Positions 18,701-27,293 of a DNA stretch of 32,053 bases are shown one piece after another; positions within the stretch are counted from its first letter, which is position 1, and each line of letters starts with the position of its first letter. The notes under the pieces are model-generated. The model ran no database searches. It worked only from the letters and a program-made list of their open reading frames with translations, and had not been told where the DNA came from. Position numbers and translations under genes: made by a program. Source of the DNA: Actinomadura sp. KC06 (lineage in GTDB: Bacteria > Actinomycetota > Actinomycetes > Streptosporangiales > Streptosporangiaceae); contig NZ_SMKT01000104.1 in assembly GCF_004348735.1 (NCBI RefSeq), forward strand, positions 1 through 32,053, written 5' to 3'.

Positions 18701-21700
18701 GCGGCGGCGCTACTGGCTGGACGCCGGACCCGCCGGAACCGGACGCGACCCGAACGGGCATCCCCTGCTCGGCACGGTCATCGCCTTGGCCGAGACCGGT
18801 GGCGTCGTCCTGGAGGGACGGCTGTCGACGCGCGCCCAGCCGTGGCTCGCCGACCACGTCATCGCCGGGACGGTGCTGCTGCCGGGAACCGCGTTCGTCG
18901 ACATGGCGCTCCGCGCCGCCGACGAGGCCGGCTGCGCGGCCGTTGAAGAACTGACCCTGGAGTCGCCGCTGGCACTGCCGCCCGGCGGCGAGGTGGCCGT
19001 GCAGGTCGTGGTCGGCCCGGCCGCCGAACCGGGACGCCGACCGGTGGAGATCTTCTCCCGGCCGGGCGACGCCGACGCGGACGAGCCCTGGACCCGTCAC
19101 GCCACGGGCATGCTGGCCACAACGGCCCCTGCGGAGCCGTCCGCCATGACGGTCTGGCCACCAGAAGGCGCCGAGCCGGTCGACCTGGCCGACCTCGACA
19201 CGGCGGGCCTCGATTTCGGGCCCATGTTCCAGAACCTGCGCGCCGCCTGGCGCGGGAACGGCGAGATCTTCGCCGAAGCCGCGCTGCCCGAGGAGGCGCG
19301 GCACGACGCCGGACGGTTCGGTCTGCACCCGGCGCTCCTCGACTCGGCGCTGCGCCCCGCCGACCTCGCCGGGGACCCGGCCGGGGACGGCGGCGAGATC
19401 CGGCTGCCCTTCGCCTGGTCTGGCGTGACCCTGCACGCCGCGGGCGCATCGTCCGTGCGGGTGCGGATCGCGCCCGCGGGCCCGGACGCCGTGTCCGTGG
19501 ACGTCGCCGACACGGCGGGCGCCCCCGTGGCCTCGATCGCCTCGATCGTGCAGCGCCCCGTCCCGGCCGACCGCCTCGACGGGCTCGGCCAGGCCCGGAC
19601 CGCGCCGCTGCACCGCGTCCGGTGGGAGCCCGTCGCTTCGCCGCCCGCGGCGAAGGGCGCCTGGGCCGTCCTCGGCGGCGGAGAGCTTGGCTTGACGGGC
19701 GCACCTGTCTACGCGGGCCTCGATGAGCTGCGGACGGCGATCGCGTCCGGCGCGGCGGTGCCCGAGGTCGTCGTGGCGCCAATCCCGCCGGACGAGGCGT
19801 CCGGCAAGCCCTCGGTTGCGGCGCGGGCTTCCACCGTCCGGCTGCTCGACCTGCTCCAGGAATGGCTGGCCGACGACGGGCTCGCCTCGACCCGGCTGGC
19901 CGTGGTCACGCGCGGTGCCGTCGCCGCCACCAGCGGGGAGACACCCGACCTCGGCACCGCCCCGGTGTGGGGCCTGGCGCGCTCCGCCCAGGCGGAGCAC
20001 CCCGGACGCGTCGTCCTCATCGACCTGGACGCGGACGGCGGCCACGACGCGTCCCGCTCCCTCCGCACGGCCCTCGCCACCGGCGAACCGCAGATCGCGG
20101 TCCGCGCGGGCACGCCGCACAGCCCCCGGCTGACGCGGGCGTCCGCCACCGCCCCGAAGCCATCGCAGGACAAGCCGCTGTGGGACGAGGCGGGCACCGT
20201 CCTCATCACCGGAGGCACCGGCGGGCTCGGCGGGCTCGTCGCCCGGCACCTGGCCGCCGAGCACGGCGTCCGGCATCTGATCCTCACGTCCCGGCGCGGC
20301 CCGGACGCGCCGGGCGCCGCCGAACTCGACGCGGAGCTGACCCGTCTCGGCGCCACCGTCACCATCACCGCCTGCGATGTCGCGGACCGCGCGGCGCTGG
20401 CCGCGCTGCTCGCCGCGATCCCGCCCGGGCATCCGCTGACCGGCGTGGTGCACACGGCGGGCGTGGTCGACGACGGCCTGGTCGGTTCCCTCACGCATGA
20501 GCAGGTGGACGCCGTCCTGCGTCCCAAGGCGGACGCGGCGTGGCATCTCCACGAGCTGACCCGCGAACTGGACCTCCGGGCGTTCGTGCTGTTCTCCTCG
20601 GCCGCCGGCGTGCTGGACGCGCCCGGACAGGGCAACTACGCGGCGGCGAACGTCTTCCTCGACGCGCTGGCCCGGCGCCGCGCGTCGGCGGGGCTGCCCG
20701 CGACGTCCCTGGCGTGGGGCCTGTGGGCGGGCGGCGACGGCATGGGCGGCCGCCTGGACGACCTCACCCTGCGCCGCGCCGAGCGGTCCGGCCTGGCCGC
20801 GCTGTCCGCGGACGAGAACCTCGCGCTGTTCGACCTGGCGCTCGGCTCCGGCGATCCCGACCTCGTCCCGGTGCGGGTCGACCAGGCGGCGCTGCGCGCC
20901 CGGGACGAGGGCGTCCCGGCGATGCTCCGCGGCCTGGTCCGCGGCCCGTCCCGGAACCGGCCCGCCCCGGCGGCCGCCGCCGGCACGACCGGGACTCCGC
21001 TCGCGGCGCGGCTCGCGGACCTGCCCGGCGCCGAGCGGGACCGTGTCGTGCTGGACCTGGTCCGCGCCCGCGTGGCCGCCGTCCTCGGACACGACGGCGC
21101 CGACGCGATCGACCCGGCCCGCGCCTTCAACGAGATCGGGTTCGACTCGCTCGCCGCGGTCGAGCTGCGCAACGGGCTCAACGCGGCGACCGGGCTGCGG
21201 CTGTCCTCGACCCTGGTCTTCGACCATCCGACGCCCCGCGCCCTCGCGGCCCACATCCTGGCGAAGGCGCTGCCCGCCGCCCCTGCCGCCGTGACCGCAC
21301 GTCCGGCGGACAAGGCCGGGACGGCGGACGAGCCGATCGCGATCGTGGGTATGGCGTGCCGCTATCCCGGCGGCGTCGCCTCCCCGGAGGACCTGTGGCG
21401 GCTCGTCGCGGGCGGGCGGGACGGCGTCACGCCGTTCCCCGAGGATCGTGGCTGGAACGTCGCGGAGCTGTACGACCCGGAGCCCGGCCTGCCGGGCAAG
21501 AGCTACATCCGCGAGGGCGGCTTCCTGCACGACGCGGCCGACTTCGACGCCGACCTGTTCGGGATCAGCCCGCGCGAGGCGCTGGCGATGGACCCGCAGC
21601 AGCGGCTGCTGCTGGAGACCTGCTGGGAGGCGCTGGAACGGGCGGGCGTCGATCCGCTGTCGGTACGCGGCGCGCCGGTGGGCGTGTTCGCCGGCGTCAT

Positions 21701-24700
21701 GTACCACGACTGGGCCACCCGCCTCGGTGACGTGCCGGAGGACCTGGCCGGATATCTCGGCAACGGCAGCGCGGGCAGCATCGCCTCGGGCCGCGTCGCC
21801 TACGCGCTCGGCCTGGAGGGCCCGGCCGTGACGGTCGACACGGCGTGCTCGTCGTCGCTGGTCGCGCTGCACTGGGCGATGCAGGCCCTGCGCCACGGCG
21901 AGTGCTCGCTGGCCCTCGCGGGCGGCGTGACGGTGATGGCGACGCCGGACACCTTCATCGACTTCAGCCTGCAGCGCGGCCTGGCGCGGGACGGCCGGGC
22001 CAAGTCGTTCGCCGCCGCCGCCGACGGGACCGGCTGGGGCGAGGGCGCCGGGATGCTGCTGGTCGAGCGGCTCTCGGACGCCCGGCGCAACGGGCACCGG
22101 GTGCTGGCGGTGGTGCGCGGCTCGGCGATCAACCAGGACGGCGCGTCCAACGGGCTGACCGCGCCGAACGGCCCGTCGCAGCAGCGCGTGATCGCCCAGG
22201 CCCTGCACGACGCCGGTCTCGGCGCGGGAGACGTCGACGCGGTCGAGGGCCACGGCACCGGGACGACGCTCGGCGACCCGATCGAGGCCCAAGCGCTCCT
22301 CGCCACCTACGGCCAGGATCGTCCCGAGGGGCGGCCACTGTGGCTGGGGTCGATCAAGTCGAACATCGGGCACGCGCAGGCGGCTGCCGGGGTCGCGGGG
22401 ATCATCAAGATGGTCGAGGCGATGCGCCACGGCGTCCTGCCCAAGACGTTGCACGTGGACGAGCCGACCCCCCAGGTGGACTGGTCCGAAGGCGACGTGG
22501 AACTGCTGACCGAGGCCCGGGAATGGCCGGTGGACGGGCGTCCGCGCCGCGCCGGGATCTCCTCCTTCGGGATCAGCGGCACCAACGCGCACGTGATCAT
22601 CGAGCAGGGCCCGGAGCCCGGCGACACCGAGCAGGCCGACCCCCCCGAGGGCGGGACGAGGGTCGTGCCGTGGGTCGTCGCGGGCAAGACCGCCCAGGCG
22701 CTGCGCGGCCAGGCCGAGCGCCTCCGCGCCCATCTGGAGCGGCAGGACGGCGGCGACCCGGCGGCGGTCGGCCGCGCCCTGGCCACGACCCGGGCCGCGC
22801 TGGAGCACCGCGCGGTGCTGGTCGGCACCGCCCACGACGAACTCGTCCGCGGCCTAGGCGCGCTGGCAGCCCGGGACGCACCGGCGCCGCCCATCGTCGC
22901 GCGCGGTCCGGTGCCCGGCGGCGGCCTCGCGTTCCTGTTCACCGGGCAGGGCGCGCAGCGCGCCGGGATGGGCCGCGAGCTGTACGAGACGTTCCCCGCG
23001 TACGCGGCGGCGTTCGACGCCGTGTGCGCCCGGCTGGACCCGCACCTGGAGCACCCGCTGCGCGAGGTGGTGTGGGACGGCCAGGACCGCCTGGACGAGA
23101 CCGTCCACGCCCAGGCCGGGCTGTTCGCGGTCGAGGTCGCCCTGTTCCGGCTGCTGGAGTCGTGGGGCATGCGCCCCGACCACCTGGCCGGGCACTCGAT
23201 CGGCGAGGTGGCCGCCGCGCACGCCGCCGGCGTCCTGTCGCTCGACGACGCCGCGACGCTGGTCGCCGCCCGGGGCCGCCTGATGCAGGCGCTCCCGCGC
23301 GGCGGCGCCATGGTCGCGGTGCGGGCGGCCGAGGACGAGGTCGCGCCGCTGCTGACGTCCGGACGTGTCGCGATCGCGGCGGTGAACGGGCCGTCCTCGG
23401 TCGTGCTCTCCGGCGACGAGGACGAGGTGCTCGCGCTGGCCGCCCGCCTGGACGGCGACGGACGCAGAACCCGGCGGCTGCGCGTCTCGCACGCCTTCCA
23501 CTCGCCGCTCATGGAGCCGATGCTCGACGAGTTCCGCCAGGTCGTGGAGCGGCTGGAGTACCGGCCGCCGGAGATCCCGGTGGTGTCCAACCTGACCGGC
23601 GCGCTCGCCGACCAGGGATCGGGCGGCTACTGGGTGCGGCACGTCCGCGAGGCCGTGCGGTTCGCCGACGGCGTGCGCTTCCTGGAGCAAGCGGGCACGG
23701 CGACGTTCGTGGAGCTGGGCCCGGACGCGGTCCTGTCGGCGATGGGCCGGGACTGCGCGGGCGGGGACGCCGCGTTCGTCCCGCTGCTCCGCCGCGACCG
23801 TCCGGAGGAGGCCGAGCTGGTCGCGGGCGTGGGCACGGCCTTCGCCCGCGGAGCCGACGTCGACTGGGACGCCTTCTTCGCCACCATGCCGGGCGGTTCC
23901 GGCGCCGTCCGGACCGAGCTGCCGACGTACGCGTTCCAGCGCCGCCGCTACTGGCTCGACGCGGGCGCGCCCGCGGGCGACGTCGGCCACGCCGGGCTGG
24001 ACCCGGTCCGGCACCCGATGCTGGGCGCCGCCGTCGACGCGCCCGGCTCGGACCAGCTGGTGCTGACCGGCCGCCTGTCCGCCGGGACCCAGCCGTGGCT
24101 GGCCGATCACGCCGTGCTCGGCTCGGTGCTGCTGCCCGCGACCGGCTTCGTGGAGATGGCGTTGCGGGCCGGGCAGCGGGTCGGCTGCGGCACGCTCGCG
24201 GAACTGACGCTGGAGACCCCGCTCGTCCTGGAGGGGCGGAACGGATATGCGGTGCGCGTCGTGGTCGGCGAACCTGACGGCGAGGGCGCCCGCACGGTCA
24301 CGCTGTACTCCCGGCCGGACGGCGAGCCCGCCGGGCCCGGCTGGACGCGGCACGCCACCGGCGTCCTGGGACCGGACGACCGCGAACCGTCCTTCGACCT
24401 CGCCCAGTGGCCGCCACCCGGCGCGGCGCCGATGGGCGTGACCGACGCCTACGACCGCCTCTCCGGCATGGGCTACGGCTACGGCCCCGCCTTCCAGGGG
24501 CTCCGCGCCGCATGGCGCCGTGACGGCGACGTCTACGCCGAGGTCGCGCTGCCGGACGCCGTGCGCGGCGAGGCGTCGCGCTTCGGCCTGCATCCCGCGC
24601 TGCTCGACGCCGCGCTCCACGCCGACGCACTGAGCGAGGACAGTACCGACGAGAACGGCACGGCGAGCGCCCCGTTCGTGTGGGGCAACGTGACGCTGCA

Positions 24701-26648
24701 CGCCGAGGGCGCCTCCGTCGTCCGCGTCCGCAGCCGCCGCGCGGACACCGGGGCCCTGACGGTGGAGCTTGCCGACGAGGCCGGACGTCCCGTGGCGACG
24801 GTGGAGTCCGTGGTCACGCGCCCGGTGTCCGCCGGCCAGCTCGCGGGGGGCCGCCGTCCGCCGCTGTACCGCGTCGACTGGGTCGCGCCGCCGCGACCGT
24901 CGACGCCCGCCGACACCGTGGCGACCGACCGGTGGGCGGTCCTCGGCGCCGACCGCCTCGGCCTGGACGACCGCGTCCCGCTGTTCGCCGACCTGGCCGC
25001 GCTGGCGGACGCGGTCGGCGAGGGCACGATGCCGACGCCCGACCTGGTCCTGTTCGGCCGCCCGCCCGTGACCGCCGACGACCCCGTGACGGACGCCCGG
25101 ACCGCGACGGCCGCCGTCCTGGACGCCCTCAAGGCGTGGCTGGCCGACGACCGGTTCACCAAGTCGCGCCTGGCCGTCGTGACCCGGAACGCCACCGGCG
25201 CCGACGCCGATCCGGGGCAGGCGGCGGTGTGGGGCCTCGTCCGCGCGGCTCAGGCCGAGAACCCGGACCGGTTCGCGCTCCTCGACCTGGACGGCGCGGC
25301 CGCCTCCCTCCGCGCGCTGCCGTCCGCGCTCGCGTCCGGCCCGGACGAGCCCGAGCTGGCGCTGCGCGACGGCGAGCCGCGCGTCCCCCGACTGGCGGAG
25401 GCCCCGGCCCCGGCGGCGGGCGCGGCCCCGCCGTGGACGTCCGGCGGCACCGTCCTGATCACGGGCGGCACCGGCGGGCTCGGCGCCCTGGTCGCGCGGC
25501 ACCTGGTGACCGCGCACGGCGTCCGCCGCCTGGTCCTGGCCGGACGGCGCGGCCCGGCCGCGACCGGCGCGGCGGACCTGCGCGCGGAACTGACCGGCCT
25601 CGGCGCCGACGTGGACATCGTCGCCTGCGACGTGGCGGACCGCGCCGCGCTCGCCGCGCTGCTGGCGCGGATCCCCGCCGACCGGCCGCTGACGGGCGTG
25701 GTGCACCTCGCCGGAGTCCTGGACGACGGCGTGATCGGCTCCCTGACGCCCGCCCGGATGGACGCCGCGCTGCTCCCCAAAGCGGGCGCCGCCTGGCACC
25801 TGCACGAACTCACCCGCGACCTGGACCTGTCGGCGTTCGTGCTGTTCTCGTCCGCGAGCGGCGTGCTGATGGGCGCGGGCCAGGGCAACTACGCGGCGGC
25901 GAACGCGTTCCTCGACGCGCTCGCCGCGCACCGCCGGGCGCTCGGCCTTCCCGCGACGTCCCTCGCCTGGGGCCTGTGGGCGGAGCGGAGCGGGATGGGC
26001 GGCAGGCTCGGCGACGCCGACCTGCGCCGCGCCGGCGACGCCGGGATGCCCGCGCTGTCCCCGGACGAGGGCCTGGCGATGCTCGACGCCGCGCTGGCCG
26101 CCGGAGCGCCCGCGCTGGTGCCCGTCCGGCTCGACACCGCCGCGCTGCGCGCCCGGTACGACGAGCTGCCTGCGATGCTGCGCGACATCGTCCGGCCCCC
26201 GGCCCGGAAGGCGGCGGCGCGTCCCGCGAACGCGCCGGGCCAGTCGCTCGGCGAACGGCTGACAGCCCTTGACCCGGACGAGCGGGAGCGGGCCGTCCTG
26301 GACGTGGTCCGGGCCGAGGTCGCCGCCGTGCGCCACGACGACCCCGCCGCGATCGAGCCCGGCGCGCGGTTCGGCGACCTCGGCCTCGACTCGCTCGCGG
26401 CCGTGGAGCTGCGGAACCGGCTGGGCGCCGCGTCGGGCGTCCGGCTCCCGGCGACGCTGGTCTTCGACCACCCGACGCCCGCGCTGCTCGCGCGGTTCCT
26501 GCTGGCCGAGCTGCTCCCGGAGCCGGAGACCCCGCGAACACCCGACAGCGACCTCGACGACGCCCATGCCGGGGACGCGATCGAGGCGATCAGGGACATG
26601 GGCGTCGACGACCTGCTCCGGGCGGCCCGCCGCGCGGGCCCGGGCTGA
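15708..26648 (+). CDS. First assembly-line PKS: loading ACP + two KS-AT-DH-KR-ACP modules
   Basis: This 3646-residue protein begins with a bare ACP (Ser46 in IGLDSLG), as VinP1 does, to receive a preassembled starter. Module 1: KS from about 107 (Cys280 in TACSGS, His415, His455); AT (Ser743, HAFH 848-851); DH (His1050 in HVIAGTVLLP, Asp1212); KR (Tyr1644, VDD, B-type); ACP Ser1814. Module 2: KS from about 1875 (Cys2047 in TACSSS, His2182, His2222); AT (Ser2497, HAFH 2595-2598); DH (His2801, Asp2967, GYGYGPAF intact); KR (Tyr3395, LDD, B1-type); ACP Ser3562. Both ATs are predicted malonyl-specific, and the expected output is a diene next to the starter. DH1 is unusual: Asp1212 is followed by Arg1216 where Gln or His is usual, and GYxYGPxF reads AGLDFGPMF, so dehydration in module 1 is uncertain. 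The C-terminal AIEAIRDMGVDDLLRAA looks like a docking tail. There is no thioesterase. Confidence 0.95.
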   Translation: MTELGTPERPLDTVISQTLAVLRKMDPSGRHIVTDDRPFLEIGLDSLGLVELHARLTAATGLQLPVTIGFDYPTPGALADFLLAESGGGPAPSPRAVRRPASPGEDDDPVAIVGIGCRFPGGVASPEDLWRLVDGGVHVISGFPDDRGWDLGALFDPDPDTPRTSYVDQGGFLDGAADFDAAFFGISPKEALAMDPQQRLLLEACWEALERAGIDPARLRGTESGVFVGVEPHEYGPRVHEAPDGLDGHLMLGTLPSVVSGRVAYTLGLEGPALTVDTACSGSLTALHLAVRSLRRGECGLALAGGVTVMSSPGTFTTFSRQRGLAPDGRCKAFAAAADGTGFAEGVGVFVLTRLSAARRAGHRVLAIVRGTAINQDGASNGLTAPNGPSQQRVIRAALADAGLTAAQVDAVEAHGTGTRLGDPIEAGALIAAYGRERAPDRPLWLGSVKTNIGHTGAAAGAAGLIKMIMAMRHGMLPATLHVDEPTPHVDWSAGTVRLLTEPRPWHPVEAQADAPRRAGISSFGASGTNAHVIIEEASHDAAPAAPAEPPPSAEGRITPLPLSAKSEPALRAQAARLRSLLSDPDSSEAPSWTDAAFSAATTRASFEHRAVIVAADRDEALRGLDALAAGEAAAGVVRGSVPPTRGGTAFLFTGQGSQRLGMGGGLYDAYPVFAGALDEAAGHLDVQLDVPLLEVLFGTVPDAAALLDQTAYAQPALFAVEVALFRLLESWGVAPGHVAGHSVGELAAAHVAGVLSLADAAMLVAARGRLMQELPPGGAMIAVEAAEDEVAPYLDDRVGIAAVNGPASVVLSGDEDAVTRLADRLRDGGDAGAGRGPRRTRRLRVSHAFHSPLMEPMLAEFRRIAQVMAYSPPRVPLVSNVTGRPVAPDAEYWVRHVREAVRFHDGVRWLRSQGVTAFVEIGPDAVLSAMGPACLDPGTGDDADAVFVPVMREGRDEERELVSAVGLVHAQGGHVDWDGVFAGRAARRVDLPTYPFERRRYWLDAGPAGTGRDPNGHPLLGTVIALAETGGVVLEGRLSTRAQPWLADHVIAGTVLLPGTAFVDMALRAADEAGCAAVEELTLESPLALPPGGEVAVQVVVGPAAEPGRRPVEIFSRPGDADADEPWTRHATGMLATTAPAEPSAMTVWPPEGAEPVDLADLDTAGLDFGPMFQNLRAAWRGNGEIFAEAALPEEARHDAGRFGLHPALLDSALRPADLAGDPAGDGGEIRLPFAWSGVTLHAAGASSVRVRIAPAGPDAVSVDVADTAGAPVASIASIVQRPVPADRLDGLGQARTAPLHRVRWEPVASPPAAKGAWAVLGGGELGLTGAPVYAGLDELRTAIASGAAVPEVVVAPIPPDEASGKPSVAARASTVRLLDLLQEWLADDGLASTRLAVVTRGAVAATSGETPDLGTAPVWGLARSAQAEHPGRVVLIDLDADGGHDASRSLRTALATGEPQIAVRAGTPHSPRLTRASATAPKPSQDKPLWDEAGTVLITGGTGGLGGLVARHLAAEHGVRHLILTSRRGPDAPGAAELDAELTRLGATVTITACDVADRAALAALLAAIPPGHPLTGVVHTAGVVDDGLVGSLTHEQVDAVLRPKADAAWHLHELTRELDLRAFVLFSSAAGVLDAPGQGNYAAANVFLDALARRRASAGLPATSLAWGLWAGGDGMGGRLDDLTLRRAERSGLAALSADENLALFDLALGSGDPDLVPVRVDQAALRARDEGVPAMLRGLVRGPSRNRPAPAAAAGTTGTPLAARLADLPGAERDRVVLDLVRARVAAVLGHDGADAIDPARAFNEIGFDSLAAVELRNGLNAATGLRLSSTLVFDHPTPRALAAHILAKALPAAPAAVTARPADKAGTADEPIAIVGMACRYPGGVASPEDLWRLVAGGRDGVTPFPEDRGWNVAELYDPEPGLPGKSYIREGGFLHDAADFDADLFGISPREALAMDPQQRLLLETCWEALERAGVDPLSVRGAPVGVFAGVMYHDWATRLGDVPEDLAGYLGNGSAGSIASGRVAYALGLEGPAVTVDTACSSSLVALHWAMQALRHGECSLALAGGVTVMATPDTFIDFSLQRGLARDGRAKSFAAAADGTGWGEGAGMLLVERLSDARRNGHRVLAVVRGSAINQDGASNGLTAPNGPSQQRVIAQALHDAGLGAGDVDAVEGHGTGTTLGDPIEAQALLATYGQDRPEGRPLWLGSIKSNIGHAQAAAGVAGIIKMVEAMRHGVLPKTLHVDEPTPQVDWSEGDVELLTEAREWPVDGRPRRAGISSFGISGTNAHVIIEQGPEPGDTEQADPPEGGTRVVPWVVAGKTAQALRGQAERLRAHLERQDGGDPAAVGRALATTRAALEHRAVLVGTAHDELVRGLGALAARDAPAPPIVARGPVPGGGLAFLFTGQGAQRAGMGRELYETFPAYAAAFDAVCARLDPHLEHPLREVVWDGQDRLDETVHAQAGLFAVEVALFRLLESWGMRPDHLAGHSIGEVAAAHAAGVLSLDDAATLVAARGRLMQALPRGGAMVAVRAAEDEVAPLLTSGRVAIAAVNGPSSVVLSGDEDEVLALAARLDGDGRRTRRLRVSHAFHSPLMEPMLDEFRQVVERLEYRPPEIPVVSNLTGALADQGSGGYWVRHVREAVRFADGVRFLEQAGTATFVELGPDAVLSAMGRDCAGGDAAFVPLLRRDRPEEAELVAGVGTAFARGADVDWDAFFATMPGGSGAVRTELPTYAFQRRRYWLDAGAPAGDVGHAGLDPVRHPMLGAAVDAPGSDQLVLTGRLSAGTQPWLADHAVLGSVLLPATGFVEMALRAGQRVGCGTLAELTLETPLVLEGRNGYAVRVVVGEPDGEGARTVTLYSRPDGEPAGPGWTRHATGVLGPDDREPSFDLAQWPPPGAAPMGVTDAYDRLSGMGYGYGPAFQGLRAAWRRDGDVYAEVALPDAVRGEASRFGLHPALLDAALHADALSEDSTDENGTASAPFVWGNVTLHAEGASVVRVRSRRADTGALTVELADEAGRPVATVESVVTRPVSAGQLAGGRRPPLYRVDWVAPPRPSTPADTVATDRWAVLGADRLGLDDRVPLFADLAALADAVGEGTMPTPDLVLFGRPPVTADDPVTDARTATAAVLDALKAWLADDRFTKSRLAVVTRNATGADADPGQAAVWGLVRAAQAENPDRFALLDLDGAAASLRALPSALASGPDEPELALRDGEPRVPRLAEAPAPAAGAAPPWTSGGTVLITGGTGGLGALVARHLVTAHGVRRLVLAGRRGPAATGAADLRAELTGLGADVDIVACDVADRAALAALLARIPADRPLTGVVHLAGVLDDGVIGSLTPARMDAALLPKAGAAWHLHELTRDLDLSAFVLFSSASGVLMGAGQGNYAAANAFLDALAAHRRALGLPATSLAWGLWAERSGMGGRLGDADLRRAGDAGMPALSPDEGLAMLDAALAAGAPALVPVRLDTAALRARYDELPAMLRDIVRPPARKAAARPANAPGQSLGERLTALDPDERERAVLDVVRAEVAAVRHDDPAAIEPGARFGDLGLDSLAAVELRNRLGAASGVRLPATLVFDHPTPALLARFLLAELLPEPETPRTPDSDLDDAHAGDAIEAIRDMGVDDLLRAARRAGPG
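22101..22174 (+). repeat. 74-bp exact repeat in KS (copy 2)
   Basis: This matches 3602-3675 exactly, inside the KS of module 2 of the large PKS. The next KS stretch (HGTGTTLGDPIEA, 3752-3787 and 22251-22286) is again nearly base-identical, which suggests recent duplication or gene conversion between modules. Confidence 0.85.
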
Positions 26649-26698
26649 CCGGCCCGCGGCCCCGACACCTGCGACCTTTGAGATGGAGAGAGGCGGAC

Positions 26699-27280
26699 AT
26701 GGCGGAAGTGATGGACCGGCCGGGCCGGGTGACGGACCCGGTCCGCCACGCCAACGACCCGGAGCTGCTCACCCGGGTGCTGCGGCCCTACCGGGCGAAG
26801 AACTGCGAGTACCTGACCTCGGCGGAGATCACCGTGGCGGGCGACCCCGCCGAGCAGGGGCGCCTCGGCGCCGCCTGCACCTTCGAGATCCCCGAGTCCT
26901 GCTACATCGACGACACCGGGCACTTCAACGCCGTCGAGTTCAACATCTGCTTCAACCAGATGTTCTACTACCTGGTCGCGAAGTCGGTGAAGGAGCGGCT
27001 GACGGCGCCGTTCTCCCGGTGGAGCATGGACGACTTCTGGACGCGCCAGCTCGGCGAGATCCTCATCACCGACTTCCGCAGCGCGTTCCGCACGCAGATG
27101 CGCGGGCGGCACTTCCACGGCGAGATCGACCTCGTCGACGTGGCCGAATGGGACGGCAGCGACATCAGGGACGCGCTCGTGGTCATCCGCACCACCTGCC
27201 GGTACTGGGACGAGCACGGCGGCGACAGCCACGGCGAGGTCACCGCCGCGATCCTGAACCCGCCGCCGTCCGGCGGCTGA
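26699..27280 (+). CDS. FcoT-like hotdog enzyme (CmiS1-type glycine Michael-addition thioesterase, probable)
   Basis: This 193-residue single hotdog protein is most like the FcoT family. Candidate active-site positions lie in a cluster with Tyr69, His75, Asn77, Glu80, Asn82 and Asn86 (IDDTGHFNAVEFNICFNQ). In cremimycin CmiS1, and in isonitrile lipopeptide enzymes of this family, glycine is added to the beta carbon of an alpha,beta-unsaturated acyl thioester and the product is released as an N-carboxymethyl-beta-amino acid. The neighbours fit exactly: 13 nt downstream is a PKS piece ending in KR-ACP that would carry an enoyl chain, and then a glycine-oxidase-like flavoprotein that would finish the amine. 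ATG 26699 follows GGAGAGAGG; a TTG seven codons upstream lacks support. A plain thioesterase is the alternative. Confidence 0.82.
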   Translation: MAEVMDRPGRVTDPVRHANDPELLTRVLRPYRAKNCEYLTSAEITVAGDPAEQGRLGAACTFEIPESCYIDDTGHFNAVEFNICFNQMFYYLVAKSVKERLTAPFSRWSMDDFWTRQLGEILITDFRSAFRTQMRGRHFHGEIDLVDVAEWDGSDIRDALVVIRTTCRYWDEHGGDSHGEVTAAILNPPPSGG

Positions 27281-27293
27281 TCCGGAGGCAGCA

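Noticed and set aside
14619..22835. A 2738-codon open frame on the minus strand
   Set aside because: It lies antisense to clear PKS domains. Its translation is low-complexity (Arg, Gly, Ala, Pro-rich) with no motifs. Long antisense frames are expected in very GC-rich coding DNA.
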